From Proteles cristata cristata (lineage: Eukaryota; Chordata; Mammalia; Carnivora; Hyaenidae): 64,000 nucleotides of DNA. The DNA lies in contig JAESUZ010001269.1 in the NCBI GenBank assembly GCA_017311185.1, forward strand, positions 744,001 to 808,000. Reading direction: 5' to 3'. A program made the position numbers and the translations under genes. The notes beneath the pieces are model-generated. The model saw nothing but the letters and a program-made list of their open reading frames with translations, was not told where the DNA came from and searched no databases. Each line of letters starts with the position of its first letter. Positions within the stretch are counted from its first letter, which is position 1. Shown in pieces: positions 1-25,284 of this stretch.

Positions 1-88
1 CAGAGGCTGCTTGGGATGCTCTCTCTCTCTCCCTCTCTCTCTCTGCCCTTCTGTTTCTCTCTCAAAATAAATAAATACATTTTAAAAT
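1..88 (+). mobile_element. SINEC tail, truncated by the window edge
   Basis: A CT-rich tract followed by ctctcaaaataaataaatac and an A-rich end is the 3' end of an older tRNA-Lys SINE; its head lies outside the window. Confidence 0.8.
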
Positions 89-896
89 TGGATTATTGCA
101 GTTCTTTCGTCAAAGGGTTGTTCTGAGGATTGGAAGAGGCAATATATGTCAAGCACTTGGAACAGAGTCTGACACATGATAAACGCATCTATCTAGACCC
201 ACTGCAAGTTATTTCTTCCTCAAGGTCTTATTGCCTCCCTGGGGTCTACCTAGGAAGTGAGGCTTTGGTCCCTTCTGTTCTGGGATCCCCTACCCATTTG
301 GGGGTGGTCCTACCCCCAGCTGCCATCCACCCCCCAATACCAGCTAGACTCTAGGAAAGAGGAGAACCACGTCTGCCTTGGGAATTCATCAGTATATGTG
401 CACCCAGCACAAATGCCTTGTTCTTAAATCCCATTTTCTACTGAATCTTCCTTCTATCCCTTTGGAGCCTAAGGGCTTTTGAAACTTAGAAGCAAGAAGA
501 CACCTTCTTGTTTCTGTGCTTTCTACTTTCATGTCCTTCCCCCAACGCAAAGAGGTATCCTGGCTCAGCTTGAATGTGAAGAAGGGCCCAAAAGAACAAA
601 GATAAAAGGAAATACCCCAGGGCCACTGGTAGTGGTGGGTGGATGGAAACAGTGGCCAACACTTTAAATGTTATCTCACCATCTTTTAGGAAACAAGATG
701 CCTTGTAAATCTAAAGAAATGTCATGCTGCTTCACTGACCAGAGTATATGTGTTTGTTTGATTGATTTTCCTTGTACTCTCACCTCCAAGAGGGCAGTTC
801 GTGTCTGTCTGAGTCATTGCTGTGTCCCCAGTGGCTAGCACAGTTCTTGGAGAGTAGATGCTCCATCAATTTTTGTTGATAAACAAATAGATCCAA

Positions 897-898
<2 letters not shown>

Positions 899-940
<42 letters not shown>

Positions 941-959
941 GCACACACACACACACACA
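899..959. repeat. (CA)n microsatellite
   Basis: About 30 dinucleotide units with one gcgc interruption. Confidence 0.97.
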
Positions 960-1462
960 GAGTAGCTGGTACTTATTATGTTAACTCTCCAGGATTAGTG
1001 TATATATATATTGGTTGAATAGGAACCATATACCGAATTAAACACTTTTGTGGCTATTTTCTTACCGTATAGAATAGAGTCAAAATCACTCTTTCGTGAA
1101 CTCCATGGAAACTTAGGGTGATTTTAGTCTGATCTCTTGCTGAAGTGAATTAGCTGTCAGCACACTGTTAGCTCTCTTGACGTGGGCAATTTTGCCATCA
1201 GAGTGTGGATTGTTAAGCTGCGCACCCGAAGCAGAGAGACAACTACAGGTACCTAGCAGATGTGGAGTTTGACTCAGATAGACTCTTTAGATTCTTTGGT
1301 CCTGAACCTCCCCCAAATTACCAATTTTACCTATTATAGTTGCAAACTAAAGAAAAACAACTCTATTTCTGTGTGCTTGGATGCGCCATTGTTCAAGTTA
1401 TAAGTTATGAAAAATAACAACTATCTGTCAAGCCATTCATTCTTCTGAGGTTGGCTGTGGTA

Positions 1463-1518
1463 TGAGTTGGTAACATGGCCTCACTCTGTGTGAGTTGGTA
1501 ACATGGCCTTGCTCTGTG
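1463..1518. repeat. 28-bp tandem duplication
   Basis: Two adjacent copies of a unit beginning tgagttggtaacatggcct, differing at one position. Confidence 0.9.
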
Positions 1519-1607
1519 AACGAGCCAGATGGATTGTTTGTGGGCTCTTCTTTGTAAAGTCTTGTTATCTGACATTAACAGATGTCCTGTAGAAGCTTAT
1601 GGTTTGG

Positions 1608-1827
1608 GGGCGCCTGGGTGGCTTAGTCGGTTAAGCGTTCGACTTTCGCTTAGGTCATGATCTCACGGTTCATGGGTTTGAGGCCCACGTTGGGCTCTGT
1701 GCTGACTGCCAGCTCAGAGCCTGGAGCCTGTTTCAGAGTCTGCGTCTCCCTCTCTCTGACCCTCCCCTGCTCACGCTGTCTCTCTCTCTCTCTCCTAGAA
1801 ATAAATAAAAATATTTTAAAAAAAAGA
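1608..1827 (+). mobile_element. SINEC, young subfamily, full length
   Basis: The element has the complete head, tRNA-like A and B boxes, CT-rich tract and tagaaataaataaa tail. A perfect 17-bp target-site duplication (agaagcttatggtttgg) flanks it at 1591-1607 and 1828-1844. Confidence 0.97.
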
Positions 1828-2114
1828 AGAAGCTTATGGTTTGGCCAATAGCCTGATGATTAATTCCGGGGCCCCAGTGAGAGTAAGATTGGAACAGAGA
1901 CAAATGCAGTCTGGATGTAGATGTGGGAGTTGTTATTAGCCTTTGTTCCAGCTAAACTGATGAGGCTTTGTCTTGGATTTTATCTCTGAAGATAACATCC
2001 TAAGCTTAAGCAGAAGCAACAGAAAGGAAAGGCTTCAGTGAATTCCTGCAGCCCTCTGCTGGCCTGTATCATATCAGAGGGTGTGAATACATAACGTTTA
2101 AATGTTTCTATCCA

Positions 2115-2301
2115 AGGCAGTTGAGTGTCCCACTTAGGCCCAGGTCATGATCTCACAGTCTGTAGGTTCAAGCCCTGCGTTGCCCTCTGTGCTGACAGCT
2201 CAGAGGCTGGAGCCTCCTTCAGATTCTGTGTCTCCCTCTCTCTCTGCTCCTCCCCTGCTCACACTCTGTCTCTCAAAATAAAATAAAAACATAAAGAAAA
2301 A
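2115..2301 (+). mobile_element. SINEC, older copy
   Basis: A diverged tRNA-derived SINE ending ctctcaaaataaaataaaaac, flanked by a 17-bp duplication (ttaaatgtttctatcca) at 2098-2114 and 2302-2318. The head is shortened or worn. Confidence 0.92.
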
Positions 2302-2589
2302 TTAAATGTTTCTATCCAGAGTTTTAATATGGTGTCTATGGAATAATTACCCCAGCGGCCCACTATTCCTTCACCAGGCATATTGTGTTGTAATATTTAG
2401 CTACACCCCCCAATAGCTTTGGGACAAACAAACTAGTTTTGCCTGTTTTGTTTGATTCCCCTCCCTAAGAGAAGAGAGGATGGGAAATTCTCTGAGGTCC
2501 TTGAAGCAGGTGTCAAAATTTTGCTCGACTGATTAGTGAGGGAACTGACAGGAAATACATAAAGAACAGTTCCCCCAAGTTCTTCACGG

Positions 2590-2611
2590 GGTGTGTGTGT
2601 GTGTGTGTGTG
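2590..2611. repeat. (GT)n microsatellite, short
   Basis: About 11 GT units. Confidence 0.95.
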
Positions 2612-2780
2612 GTTAGCAAAAGAAAAAGTCTTCCTTAGATATAAATCTCATTAACCTTTTATAAGTCAGTAAAACTAGAAATCCTCTATTAGGCATTAAA
2701 AACATAATACAAATCATAGAACCCTAATAATGTCTGCAAACTAACCTCAGCTTTACAGAACTATACATCATTGTACTTTG

Positions 2781-2824
2781 TCAGTTTTAGATTGTTGGTC
2801 AATCAGTTTTAGATTGTTGGTCAA
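2781..2824. repeat. 22-bp perfect tandem duplication
   Basis: The unit tcagttttagattgttggtc plus aa occurs twice with no mismatch. Confidence 0.95.
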
Positions 2825-3004
2825 ATACCCTGTAATGATGGAGTCCCAGTCCCCGAGAATGTCAGATAAGGGTGGAGCAGGTTGACTTGGATGCTGTTCT
2901 CTGACCTGGCTGTGTGGAGTAATGTTCGGACTAGCAGCACTGGTGCAAGGGGGAGCTTCAAAAGAATCCAGAATCTCAGGCCGCACCCTGAAGCTCTAAA
3001 AGCA

Positions 3005-3352
3005 GAATCTGGGTTATAGATTGAACGTGTAAATGTATATGTTAAAAATCTAATACCCGATGTGATGGTATCAGGAAGTGGAGTCTTTAGAAGGTGATTA
3101 GGTCATGAGGCCTCATTCATGGAATGAGAGCTCTTAAAAAAGAGGCCTGATAAAGTTACTTTGCCACTTAGGCCAAGTGGGATTGCAGTAAGAAGACAGC
3201 CACCAACATGGAGCACGCCTCACCAGGCGCCCAATCTACTGACGCCATAACCGTAAGCTTCCCAGCCAACACAACATGAGAAGTAAATCTGTTGCTCATA
3301 AGCCACCGAGCTTCTGGTATTTTTGTCACAGCAACCCAAACAGACCAAGACA
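3005..3352 (+). mobile_element. MaLR LTR (MLT1A/MST type)
   Basis: Matches the well-known MaLR LTR plan: gatgtgatggtatcaggaag, aggtgattaggtcatgag, then cagcaacccaaacagaccaa at the end. This is a non-coding solo-LTR remnant. The subfamily name is from memory. Confidence 0.82.
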
Positions 3353-3794
3353 ATTTAATTTAATAAGACATCCGTGTGATACAGGCACACATTAAAGTTT
3401 AAGAGGCACTGCTCTAGACTGATATTTTGTAAATCAGGCACTCGTCATTGCTACTTTTTTCAAGATTGGAATACGTCTTTCTTCCACAATACTTGCTACT
3501 CAGTGCCCCATTAGGTCAGCCTTAGGCCCAAGCCAACCCCCAGAACGATCCCTGGATTCTAATCACTGGGCCTCGATGACCAAGTCCTTACAGCCAGCCC
3601 TAGCCAAGGGCAGTAACTGTCTTCTCCTACTTCTGGGGAAGGCTTTGGATTTAGGGATTCTGTAGCAAGTCTTCAGGGCACTCATTTTGGGCCCTCGTTC
3701 TGCCCCTATGTGTGCCAGTAATTGACATGTGTTATCATGTTAGCCCTCACAAAAGTCATACAAGGAGGCCTCACCACCCCCATTTCTCAGAGAA

Positions 3795-3920
3795 TCCCAA
3801 GCAGGCTCCACACTGCTGGAGCCTGATGCAGGGCTCAAAGTCATGAACTGTGAGATCATGACCTCAGCTGAAACCCATGAACTCAGATGCTTAACCCACT
3901 GAGCCACCCAAGCAACCCAC
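3795..3920 (-). mobile_element. SINEC fragment, old
   Basis: The reverse-complement SINE body (gagatcatgacctcagctga, gagccaccc) is present without a clear tail. It is clearly diverged. Confidence 0.8.
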
Positions 3921-4121
3921 ATATAAATTCTTTTAAATAGGCAGAGATCTTTTGCTCCAAATTTCCTTTGCTTGGTGGACTAATAAGTATGAAGGAAAGA
4001 GGCATAAATGACAGGGGAATTAAATGACAAATGACAAATGATAACCATTGATCTGGCTACAAATGATAAATAGCTTCAAAAAAGGAATGTGTAAGTTTTT
4101 CATAGAACTCATTAAGATCAG

Positions 4122-4325
4122 GGGTTCTCAACTGGAGGATATTTTGCCCCTAAGGGACATTAGGCAATGTCTAGAGACATTTTCGATTGTCATAGGCAGT
4201 GAAGTCGTTGCTGGCATCTAGTAGGGAGAACACAGAGGTGCTGCTACACGTCTTATAATGCATGGAACAGTCTTTCACAATAAAGAATCTTTCAGCCCAA
4301 AATGTCAGTAGAGCCAAAATTGGGA
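4122..4325 (+). mobile_element. MER5A (hAT-Charlie, non-autonomous)
   Basis: Matches the MER5A plan: ggggttctcaactggaggat, gacattaggcaatgtctaga, gctggcatctagtagg, cccaaaatgtcagtag. Non-coding remnant. Confidence 0.85.
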
Positions 4326-5469
4326 AATATTGATTTGCATAGGCCTGCAAATAGTGCTGGTTCATTGCTTGGCTCAGCACGTGACTTCTGACACCAATGG
4401 CATCTCCGTGATTGGATAAGGTGATAGTGATCCAGAGGCACCTCTTGTCCCAGAATCGCCCTCTGAATCACAAGTGTGGCTGGCTCAAGGGCCTCTTCTT
4501 CCTCTCAAAGCCTGGGACCTACCATCTAGGACAGGTCACCATGTGTGTCATTTATCTGTTTATGTACATGCCCATCACCCATGACTAGACCATATATTCC
4601 TGTTGGCAGGAGACATATGTTTTACTTTTTCACACCCATTTGCCACAGTTTCCCATAATTCTGTCTTATAATGCTTGGGCACTCAGGATATGACAATGAT
4701 GCTTTATTTTTGGAATTCAATGATTGAACGACTGATCATCTGTAAATATCCTCTATAGTAAATTGCAAGTAACCGGGATGTAGACTGACCAAAATTACCC
4801 ATTCTCCCACCACGTGGGATAAATTAGGAGTCATAGTGTTTGACATTCAGATTTGTGTTCCTGGGGTCAGGATTTATATTAGGTGTTCAGGGTTAGAGAT
4901 AAAGAATTCCTTAAGTTCCATTTTCTTCCTTGATTCCCTGGTTTGTGAGGATATTGTCCTTACCTGGGAAATAAAATGGAGATTTCACTCACACAGGAAA
5001 AACAAAAACAAAACTTTTCTGTCCAGGTAGATATTTGTGTTTGGTGAGACATGATAGGAGGTTGACATTTAAAGGCTTCTGACAGGTTGGTCAGTCCTAC
5101 ACAAATTTGTGACCTAGGTAGGAGGCATGTTTGGCATCCATTTCCTTACATCCCTGGGCACCCTCCCATCTCTGGGGAGTGCCCCTCCTTCAGCCCTGCA
5201 TTCTCAGGATCACTGATGTCTCCATGAGGAACAAATACAGGGTCCTGCTCAGGTCAGGGGCACTTGTATTTTAAAATCCAAAGGGAATGAATCACTACTA
5301 ATAGGATTTCAATTATTATGCCATTAAGGCAGGATATATTTGGGGAAGTCTTTTGTCAGTGTCCCTCAAATCACACTGTCTTTAGCCAAAGCAGGTAAAA
5401 CAAGCAAGAAAAAGACTTCAGGTCAGGGTCCTGTGGGATGACAAAACAATTTTTAAAAATTCGTATTTC

Positions 5470-5706
5470 GGGGCGCCTGGGTGGCTTAGTCGGTTAAGCG
5501 TCCGACTTTCGCTTAGGTCATGATCTCGTGGTTCGTGGGTTTGAGCCCCCCGTCAGGCTCTGTGCTGACTGCCAGCTCAGAGCCTGGAGCCTGTTTCAGT
5601 CTGTCACTCCCCCTCTCTCTGACCCTCCCCTGCTCACGCTGTCTCTCTCTCTCCTAGAAATAAATAAAACATTAAAAAAAAAATAAAAAAGAATTAAAAA
5701 TTAAAA
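5470..5706 (+). mobile_element. SINEC, young subfamily, full length
   Basis: A complete element with a long A-rich tail. It is flanked by near-identical copies of aattcgtatttc (5458-5469) and aatttgtatttc (near 5710-5721), one mismatch apart. Confidence 0.94.
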
Positions 5707-6254
5707 AAAAAATTTGTATTTCATCTTCTGCTATTTGTTCTGTGGCTATCAACTAGGAGCACATTCCTTTAGCTTCTAATAAAGGAATGAAGACAGAGTG
5801 CAAAGCTGTTTCTTCTTTGCAAACTTGTATCATGCTAGATAACCTATTAATAGATAAATGACAATACAAATTATTTTATTACAACCAGGGGTTGTAATCC
5901 TAAGGGCAGGAATCCTAGTTCCAAAGCAGTTTAAACAGTGCAGTTTGGAAAGGCCACAGGACTTCTGATTGTGTCAATATCTGTGTCTGGCACTAGTCCA
6001 ATTTGCTCTTTTATTATCATCCCCATACTATGAGTGGGGAAGTCCAAAGTCACATCAAGTACATGCCAGAACCAAGCCTTGAACCCACGTTTCCTGGTTG
6101 CACATATTTTGGCTTCCTGCTGTGTTAACTCTTTATCCTAACCAGGCCCCTCTACTGTCTTCAGGGAGCTTTCCCACTGAAGGGGAGGGCCTGGGCACCC
6201 TGGGAAGAGAAAACAGTTTGCTAAATATGCTAACACAGCTTTCTTGCTTTCCAG

Positions 6255-19300
<13,046 letters not shown>

Positions 19301-19303
19301 GTC

Positions 19304-19309
19304 AATAAA
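19304..19309 (+). terminator. SLC45A2: Poly(A) signal AATAAA of SLC45A2
   Basis: A canonical AATAAA starts three bases after the TAG stop. If used, cleavage 10-30 bases further on would give a 3' UTR of only about 20-40 bases. No equally well placed signal follows in the next 300 bases. Usage is inferred from sequence only. Confidence 0.7.
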
Positions 19310-19790
19310 GAGACATCATCCCTAAGCTCCGACACAGTGAAGTGCATGGTAGGAAATCGTCTTTCCTCGGGCTCTGCAGTTTTGGGGTTTGCCCATTGGA
19401 TGCCCTGCATTATGACTTCAGCTACAGTGATCTACCTGAACCCCACTTTCTGCCAGCCCTCTGCACAGACATTTCCTTATGTTAAGCATCACCCATTTTG
19501 GGAAAGACTGGGTTCTGCCTCCATTCACTGGTGGCAAAGGTTAATTGTGAGAGAGAGCGCCTCCATGCACCTTCCATTTGCATCTCAGGGCCTTTCGGGC
19601 CTTGACAAAACTCGAGGGGCAGACTGGTTTTACACATGACAATTGTGTTTATTCTATCCTGTGTTTTCTTCTTCTTAACCAGAGGTTCATATTTAATCAG
19701 AGGGTCATATTTTTTATTACTTCACCAATACTCAACATATGATGATGTATATTAGTTTACTCATATTTAATTCATATTTCACTTACTTAT

Positions 19791-20055
19791 ACAGACAGTC
19801 CCTGGCTTACAATACAATGATTCGAATTACAATTATTACTCTTTTTTTTAACCTAATGATAGTTGGAAAGCAGTGCACATTCAGTAGACAGCATACTTCA
19901 AATTGTGAACTTTGATCTTTTCTGGGTGATATGTGATATAACCCCTCTTTTGTGAGGTGGACCAGAGGCAGCCACAGCTCCCAGTCAGCCTCGCCATCAC
20001 AAGGGTGAACAACTGGTACACTGACCACTGCTCTGTCCCCATACAGCTACGCTGG
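19791..20055 (+). mobile_element. DNA transposon remnant (Tigger-like)
   Basis: Begins acagacagtccctggcttac and contains cattcagtagacagcatact and cacagctcccagtcagcctc, motifs of a common old mammalian DNA transposon. The right end was not found. Confidence 0.6.
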
Positions 20056-20664
20056 TTTTTCTTTTTCTTTTTCTTTTTTTCATTTTCAGTATAATTAGTA
20101 TTCAATGAATGACATAAAATAGTTGATCCTCAAAACCACTCCACTTTCCCCAGTCTTCCTTCCTCCCTCGCCCTTTCACATTATCCATCTCAGAGCAGCA
20201 AGGTCATGTCTGACTCAGAGGAGTGATCAGGGAGAACACCTGCTCCCTATCCCATACTATGGATGACAATGAGCAAATGCTGACCCCAGGTGACCCAGTA
20301 CTCCTTATTATAAAAGAAACACCTCCCTTGCTTTACCTACCTGTCCTCGATCTCCGTAAGGTTTAAAAATGGAATTATTTGCAGACTTCAATGTTTATTT
20401 CCTGATCATTTCTCCAAGGACTCTTCTGGTGATTGAAGATGTTGAAATCAATGAATAGGTGAGCTAGGAGGGTGGCCTACAGTTAAGGACCATCTTACCT
20501 GGATACCAAGAAGCTAAAAGTAGTCATCTCTGGCCAACCACAGGGCATGGCCTTTATTACAAGTGAAGCTCTTTTCAGCTGGAGGACTGGATGGGCTGCT
20601 GGGATGAAGGAAGGAGCTAGAGCGTGCATCCATCACCACCCTTGAACCCCCTGTCACACATGCA

Positions 20665-20666
<2 letters not shown>

Positions 20667-20705
<39 letters not shown>
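20667..20705. repeat. (CA)n microsatellite
   Basis: About 19 CA units between SLC45A2 and RXFP3. Confidence 0.97.
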
Positions 20706-20707
<2 letters not shown>

Positions 20708-21817
20708 AGATATTCAAACACTCTGCTCTAGTAACTAGATTCCACTGAGGTTTGAATGAGTGGATAGAATCCAATTTTAAAAGCCTTTAACCACCTTTAG
20801 GCACTAAAGTACTTGTTCTCAGTATACCAATGACATGTTCTCTCAGGGACAAAAATGTTCCGTTCCAAGACAAATCAAGCAAATGCAGGGACACCTAAAT
20901 TCTGAACAGAAATCCCAGGAAATCCTGTAGGAGAAAGGGAAGCCGAACTGCTTTGCTCCCTGCTTCACTCACCATGCAGCTGACATTCCCATCTCAAACC
21001 TTTAATCACTGCTTTCCCTCAGCTGCAAATGTCCTGGGTCCCCACCGCCTGTCTAAATTGCCATTCCTGCTCATCTAAATTGTACCCATATTTCTAGGTC
21101 CATCTTGTGTACTATTTGAGGATGAAGTTTCTGCTCCTCCAGCAAAACCAAGCTTTCCATACCCTGTATTCCCATAGCACTTTCTTTTAGCCTTACCATG
21201 ACATTGAACTCACTGTTCTATGACCCAGTTACCTTGTGTCCCTAATGTGTCTAGTTGGTGAGTGTGATCTCAACACCCAGTACAAGGCTTAGCACACAAC
21301 TGGCATTCAAAAAATAAAATAAATCTGGCCCTTTCCTCATTTATTTGTTTGTCTTTGTGGTATACAGAAGTCATAGTCTTTGCTCTCTATAGTCATGTTC
21401 TCAGAAACCCTCAAGTTTGGATGGAGACAAGTGGATTCTTTTTGCAAAGTTCTTTCATGAAGGCCTTGCCCTTAGCCCCTTCTGTTTTTCTAGGGCCCAT
21501 CATGGCAGAAGTACACCCTTCAACATACTTTCCTAAAAATAGCAAGTTACCAGCCCAGTAATTTATTCTTAAAAATGAAATGGCAATTTCCTTTAATAAA
21601 GAGAATTTCTCAATGAGAGTCTAATATCAACATCATACATGGACACACCACCATGCTACTACTATTTGTCCTTTCTGGGTGTTTGTTGCTTGGTGATTCT
21701 GTTTTTGGGGACTCAAAGAAGGTTGCAGTTCAGTTTTTATTAGCCCAATTGCTATTCAATATCAGTATCAATAGTTTTTCTTCATAAAGGGCAAAGAAAG
21801 ACTAAATTGACTACTGT

Positions 21818-21935
21818 ATGTATGTATGTATGTATTTATGTAGACTACACCCAAGATGGGGCTTGAACTTAACAACACAGAAATCAAGAGTCACATGCTC
21901 TATCAACCAGGCAAGCCAGGAAGGTGTCCCTATTT
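21818..21935 (-). mobile_element. SINEC fragment, old
   Basis: A GTAT run is followed by a diverged SINE body (gatggggcttgaacttaaca, gagtcacatgctctat). This is an ancient fragment. Confidence 0.6.
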
Positions 21936-23907
21936 GACTACTTTAAAACAAAAGTATTATTTGGTTTTCTAAAAAAAAAAAAAAAAAAGCTAACTTCTGC
22001 AGACTGTTCAGGATTGAGGAGATCAGGCAACTATTGTTTCTGTGGCAAAGCTATGAAGGCTTAGTTATTGCTTTGTGTTGTGTTACAGAAAGCAGGATGC
22101 TCACACTGATCCTGAAATCTCAGACAATATAAGACATTCCCAACAAAAGTACAAAAAGATTTACAGTTTGAGAGGCTATTTAAGCAGACAGGTTTGTGTG
22201 ACGATTGTTTATTGTAAAAGAACCACAACAACAGATGCCCAAGTTGCCAGATTATTTTTTTTTTTTAACCCCAAACTAGATCACCAAAGAGAACTGTAGC
22301 ACCTGTGTCAAAACTGGCAGTTGGGTGGGCAGGCTGGACTTTGATCCCTATTCTCTAATCAGCCTCAAGAAAGGACTAAATTGCTGAGACCAGAACAGAA
22401 TTGTCTTAAGAAATGTGTTATTCTTCAGAGATGGTCCCATAGATTGCCTGGTGGTTAAAGAAGAATTCGTAATTCCTGCTCACCATGCAGAGGATTCCTT
22501 AGAATAAAGGGAACTTGGTTAAGGTAGTATCCTATGGAAGTCTTATTCCCCACCTTGTCTCCTCAATATTATGAGAAAGAGAGAATCCTACACCAGAAAT
22601 TGTGGCGATCCCCTCAGAATAGGCTCTCAGTACTCTCTTCCCTTCAGGACAGATTTTACTTGAGTCTTTCTTTCCCTTTCCTACCCTACGCCTCCTGTTG
22701 AAATCTGGTTCTTAGGGTTTGGTTTCCAACTGTCCCCCTCCCCCCTCATTTCTACAGCATCTCTTAGTTTTCTGTCCTAAGTCTACAAACCCGGGTGGTG
22801 CCATCCCTCTATTGCCTGGTCCAGAGCCTCTACGGGAATCCAGAGTCCCAAAGAATGAGGGGTGAGAGGCTGCAGAAAAGTCCCCACTCCCCGTAGCGTG
22901 TCTACGTAGACCTTTTCAAGTTGCTCCAGGGCACAGCTCACCTGCCGGGCCCAGAAAGGAGCACACAGCGTTTCCGGGCATCCACACCGCCTACCAGGGG
23001 AACTGGGAGATCCAGGCATCCAGCCACTGGCGCACTCTCCTCCTGCTGGGTTACTAAGTGAGCACGTGAGCTCCCCTTTTCCTTTAGAGGCGAGACCCTG
23101 AAAAGGTCTCAATTCAGTCCCTCTAATCACAATGCATCCGCTCCCTCCCTCAGTGACGCCACTCCCCGGGGAATCGCTCACAGCTTTTGGAGAGAAGTAT
23201 TTTGCCTCGGGTGATACCCACTTGCCGTGTCCGCGATGATAAATGATACGGTGGCCTCATGGGGCATGCCTCTCTCGCGGTGCATTTCTCTTGAATGCGG
23301 ATGAGATCTGTCACTACTTTCTTCCAACTCCGAAAAAGTTTCTTATTCCCAAACTCGACTCTGTGCAGCCACGCAGCAAGTCGGACCGCGCTGCGGCCGT
23401 CTCACCTGCCACGGTGCAGATGAAGGTTTTGTAGGAGACACTCCTAGTTGGATGCACCTTGAGGACCCTTTCAAGAGCTCCATAAAAGTCTCTGGAAGAA
23501 ATGTGCTCAGTTGCCTGCTCACCGTTTGGCGGAGCCCCACTTCTCGTGCCTCAATCTCCCTCATTCCTGAGTCCTTTCTCCGCTTCTGAGCGCCCCTACC
23601 TTGCCCCAAGTTGACAGCCTAAGGAGAGGAAGAGGTGTGTGGGGAGAGAAGGGGGGATGCCGGCTGGTGGCCTGGCCCTGCGAGGCTGGCCTCCGTCCCT
23701 TTGCCACCTTCTTCTCTCCGCCTGGTTTGGAAGCCTTCCCTCCCCGGAGACAGTCCCCTCGTCTTTTCAGTGGCGGCTCCTTTGTGCCTCTCGGTATGCT
23801 CGTCCTGCCCACGTCTGGATCCGGTGGGCCCCCAGCGTCTCCCAACCCGCTCTCCTCTTTCCCGCTCGGAAAGGCCACTTTGCTGTGACTGCGCACCCTG
23901 GGCGGAG

Positions 23908-25284
23908 TCAGTAGGCGGAGCTGCTGGGCAGCGGGTCGTAGCGCCCCCCACTGTAGACCACCACGCCAGGCGGGTAGTAGACAGGGTCGGGCTCCGCGGT
24001 CGGGTGGAGGGGTGCCAGGGCCTGCAGCCCCTGCTCTTCGGGCTCTGGCTTGGTGGTAGCGGTGAAAGGGCGCATGCTGGTGACAGAAGGCGACGCGATG
24101 CGCCACAGCAGACCCTTGACCGCTTTGCGGAACTCGCGGCGCACGAGGCAGTAAAGGATGGGGTTGAGACAGCTGTTGGAATGAGCCAGGCACACGCTCA
24201 CCGGGAACGCGTATACCTGGCAGAGGAAATACTCTTGGCTGAAGGGCACCGCGTTGAACTTGATGAGGATGCTCCAGGCGGTGAGCGCCTGGTTGGGGAG
24301 CCAACACAGGAAGAAGGATAGGACCACGATGGTCACTGATTTGGTGACTTTGGACCGTCTCCGGGCGCTGGCTGCGGCCAGGCTGCCCCGCGCGGCTGAA
24401 GCCCCCCCTTCGGTCCCTGCCATTCTGCGATCGGAGATGAAGCGCACCAGCAGCAGATAGCACAGGCTGATGATACCCAGCGGCAACACGAAGCCTAATA
24501 GCACCTTCTGCAAGTGGTAGAGGCCCAGCCAGAACTGTCTGTCGCAGCCCAGCAACTTGTCTGGGAATCGAAGCAGGCACAGCTCCTCGCCCATCACCTT
24601 GATAGTGGTGGAGAAGACGGCATTGGGCAACGAGGCCAGCGCAGCCGAGGCCCAGATCAGCACGCACAGTGCTTTGGCTGAGAAGCAGCAGCTGCCCCCC
24701 AGGCTTTTGCCGCAGCAGTCGCACCGGCGGTGCCCTCGGGTCCTGTGGCTCTTAAGAGCCGAGGCCACAGAGCGGTAGCGCGCCACGCTCATGGAGGTGA
24801 GGAAGAAGACGCTGGCATACATGTTCATGGACGTCACTACGGATACTATCTTACACATGGCCTTGCCGAAGGGCCATTTGAAGTCCAGAGCGTTTTCCAC
24901 GGCCCAGAAGGGCAGGGTGAGTACGAATTGAAAGTCTGTTAGCGCCAGGTTGGTGACGAAGAGGTTGATGGAGGACTTGCGCCATCCCTGCTTGCTCTTC
25001 ATCAGGTAGAGCACCAGCAGGTTGCCGGTCAGCCCCAGCGCGCAAACCACCCAGTACACCACGCTGATGAGGACCCGCACCCGGGCCTCGGTGTCTGCGC
25101 TTTGCGTCCCGCCGGGGCCCGGGGGATGCCCCGGCGCCGCGCCGTCAGGCAGCTCTACCCCCAGGTCCCACCACAAGTCCTGAAGCTGCAGCGACGCGTT
25201 GCCGCTGGTGTTGGCCGCCTGCAGAAGGTATGGGATCACACTGAAGAGCTCCGCGATCTCTTCTCCGCCAGCCTCCTTACTCAT
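23908..25284 (-). CDS. RXFP3: RXFP3, relaxin-3 receptor 1 (intact, intronless CDS)
   Basis: This is an uninterrupted class A GPCR of 458 residues. RXFP3 is the Gi-coupled brain receptor for relaxin-3. Local features: two N-glycosylation sequons (N25, N29); helices near 72-95, 105-127, 142-167, 203-225, 260-282, 314-337 and 354-380; an ARY motif (168-170) in place of DRY; the helix-3/ECL2 cysteines C144 and C236; CWLP at 327-330; NPILY at 374-378; and a Ser/Tyr-rich tail ending SSSAY. Residues reported as relaxin-3 contacts in human (W138, E141, D145, E244, K271) are all kept, at local position minus 11. The start is the ATG at 25282-25284 in a strong context (gtcaccATGa). Upstream the frame has TTG and GTG where human has Met1 and Met3, then an in-frame stop at 25330-25332, so no earlier ATG exists. 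Identification is by recall of the human protein. Confidence 0.97.
   Translation of the reverse strand: MSKEAGGEEIAELFSVIPYLLQAANTSGNASLQLQDLWWDLGVELPDGAAPGHPPGPGGTQSADTEARVRVLISVVYWVVCALGLTGNLLVLYLMKSKQGWRKSSINLFVTNLALTDFQFVLTLPFWAVENALDFKWPFGKAMCKIVSVVTSMNMYASVFFLTSMSVARYRSVASALKSHRTRGHRRCDCCGKSLGGSCCFSAKALCVLIWASAALASLPNAVFSTTIKVMGEELCLLRFPDKLLGCDRQFWLGLYHLQKVLLGFVLPLGIISLCYLLLVRFISDRRMAGTEGGASAARGSLAAASARRRSKVTKSVTIVVLSFFLCWLPNQALTAWSILIKFNAVPFSQEYFLCQVYAFPVSVCLAHSNSCLNPILYCLVRREFRKAVKGLLWRIASPSVTSMRPFTATTKPEPEEQGLQALAPLHPTAEPDPVYYPPGVVVYSGGRYDPLPSSSAY

Larger units (their letters stand above)
1..6254 (+). other. SLC45A2: SLC45A2 intron 2 (3' part)
   Basis: No exon was found; exons 1-2 must lie left of the window. 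The stretch contains SINE copies (1-88, 1608-1827, 2115-2301, 3795-3920, 5470-5706), a MaLR LTR (3005-3352), a MER5A copy (4122-4325), a CA microsatellite (899-959) and two short tandem duplications (1463-1518, 2781-2824). The rest is unremarkable unique DNA. Confidence 0.8.
19310..23907. other. SLC45A2-RXFP3 convergent intergenic region
   Basis: The two genes meet tail to tail here. A Tigger-like remnant (19791-20055), a CA repeat (20667-20705) and an old SINE fragment (21818-21935) are present. The RXFP3 3' UTR must occupy the right side. The nearest minus-strand AATAAA I see is at 22208-22213, which would give a 3' UTR of about 1.7 kb, but this is only a candidate. Confidence 0.7.

Noticed and set aside
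1608..1700. tRNA-like A and B boxes
   Set aside because: They belong to tRNA-derived SINEs; no intact cloverleaf tRNA gene was seen anywhere in the window.
22783..23181. 132-codon minus-strand open frame downstream of RXFP3
   Set aside because: No recognisable domain; it probably lies in the RXFP3 3' flank and does not resemble a known protein.
23561..24724. 387-codon open frame on the same strand as RXFP3 in another frame
   Set aside because: It has no ATG at its start (GTG), overlaps a highly conserved receptor frame, and its composition is what a GC-rich gene gives in an alternate frame.
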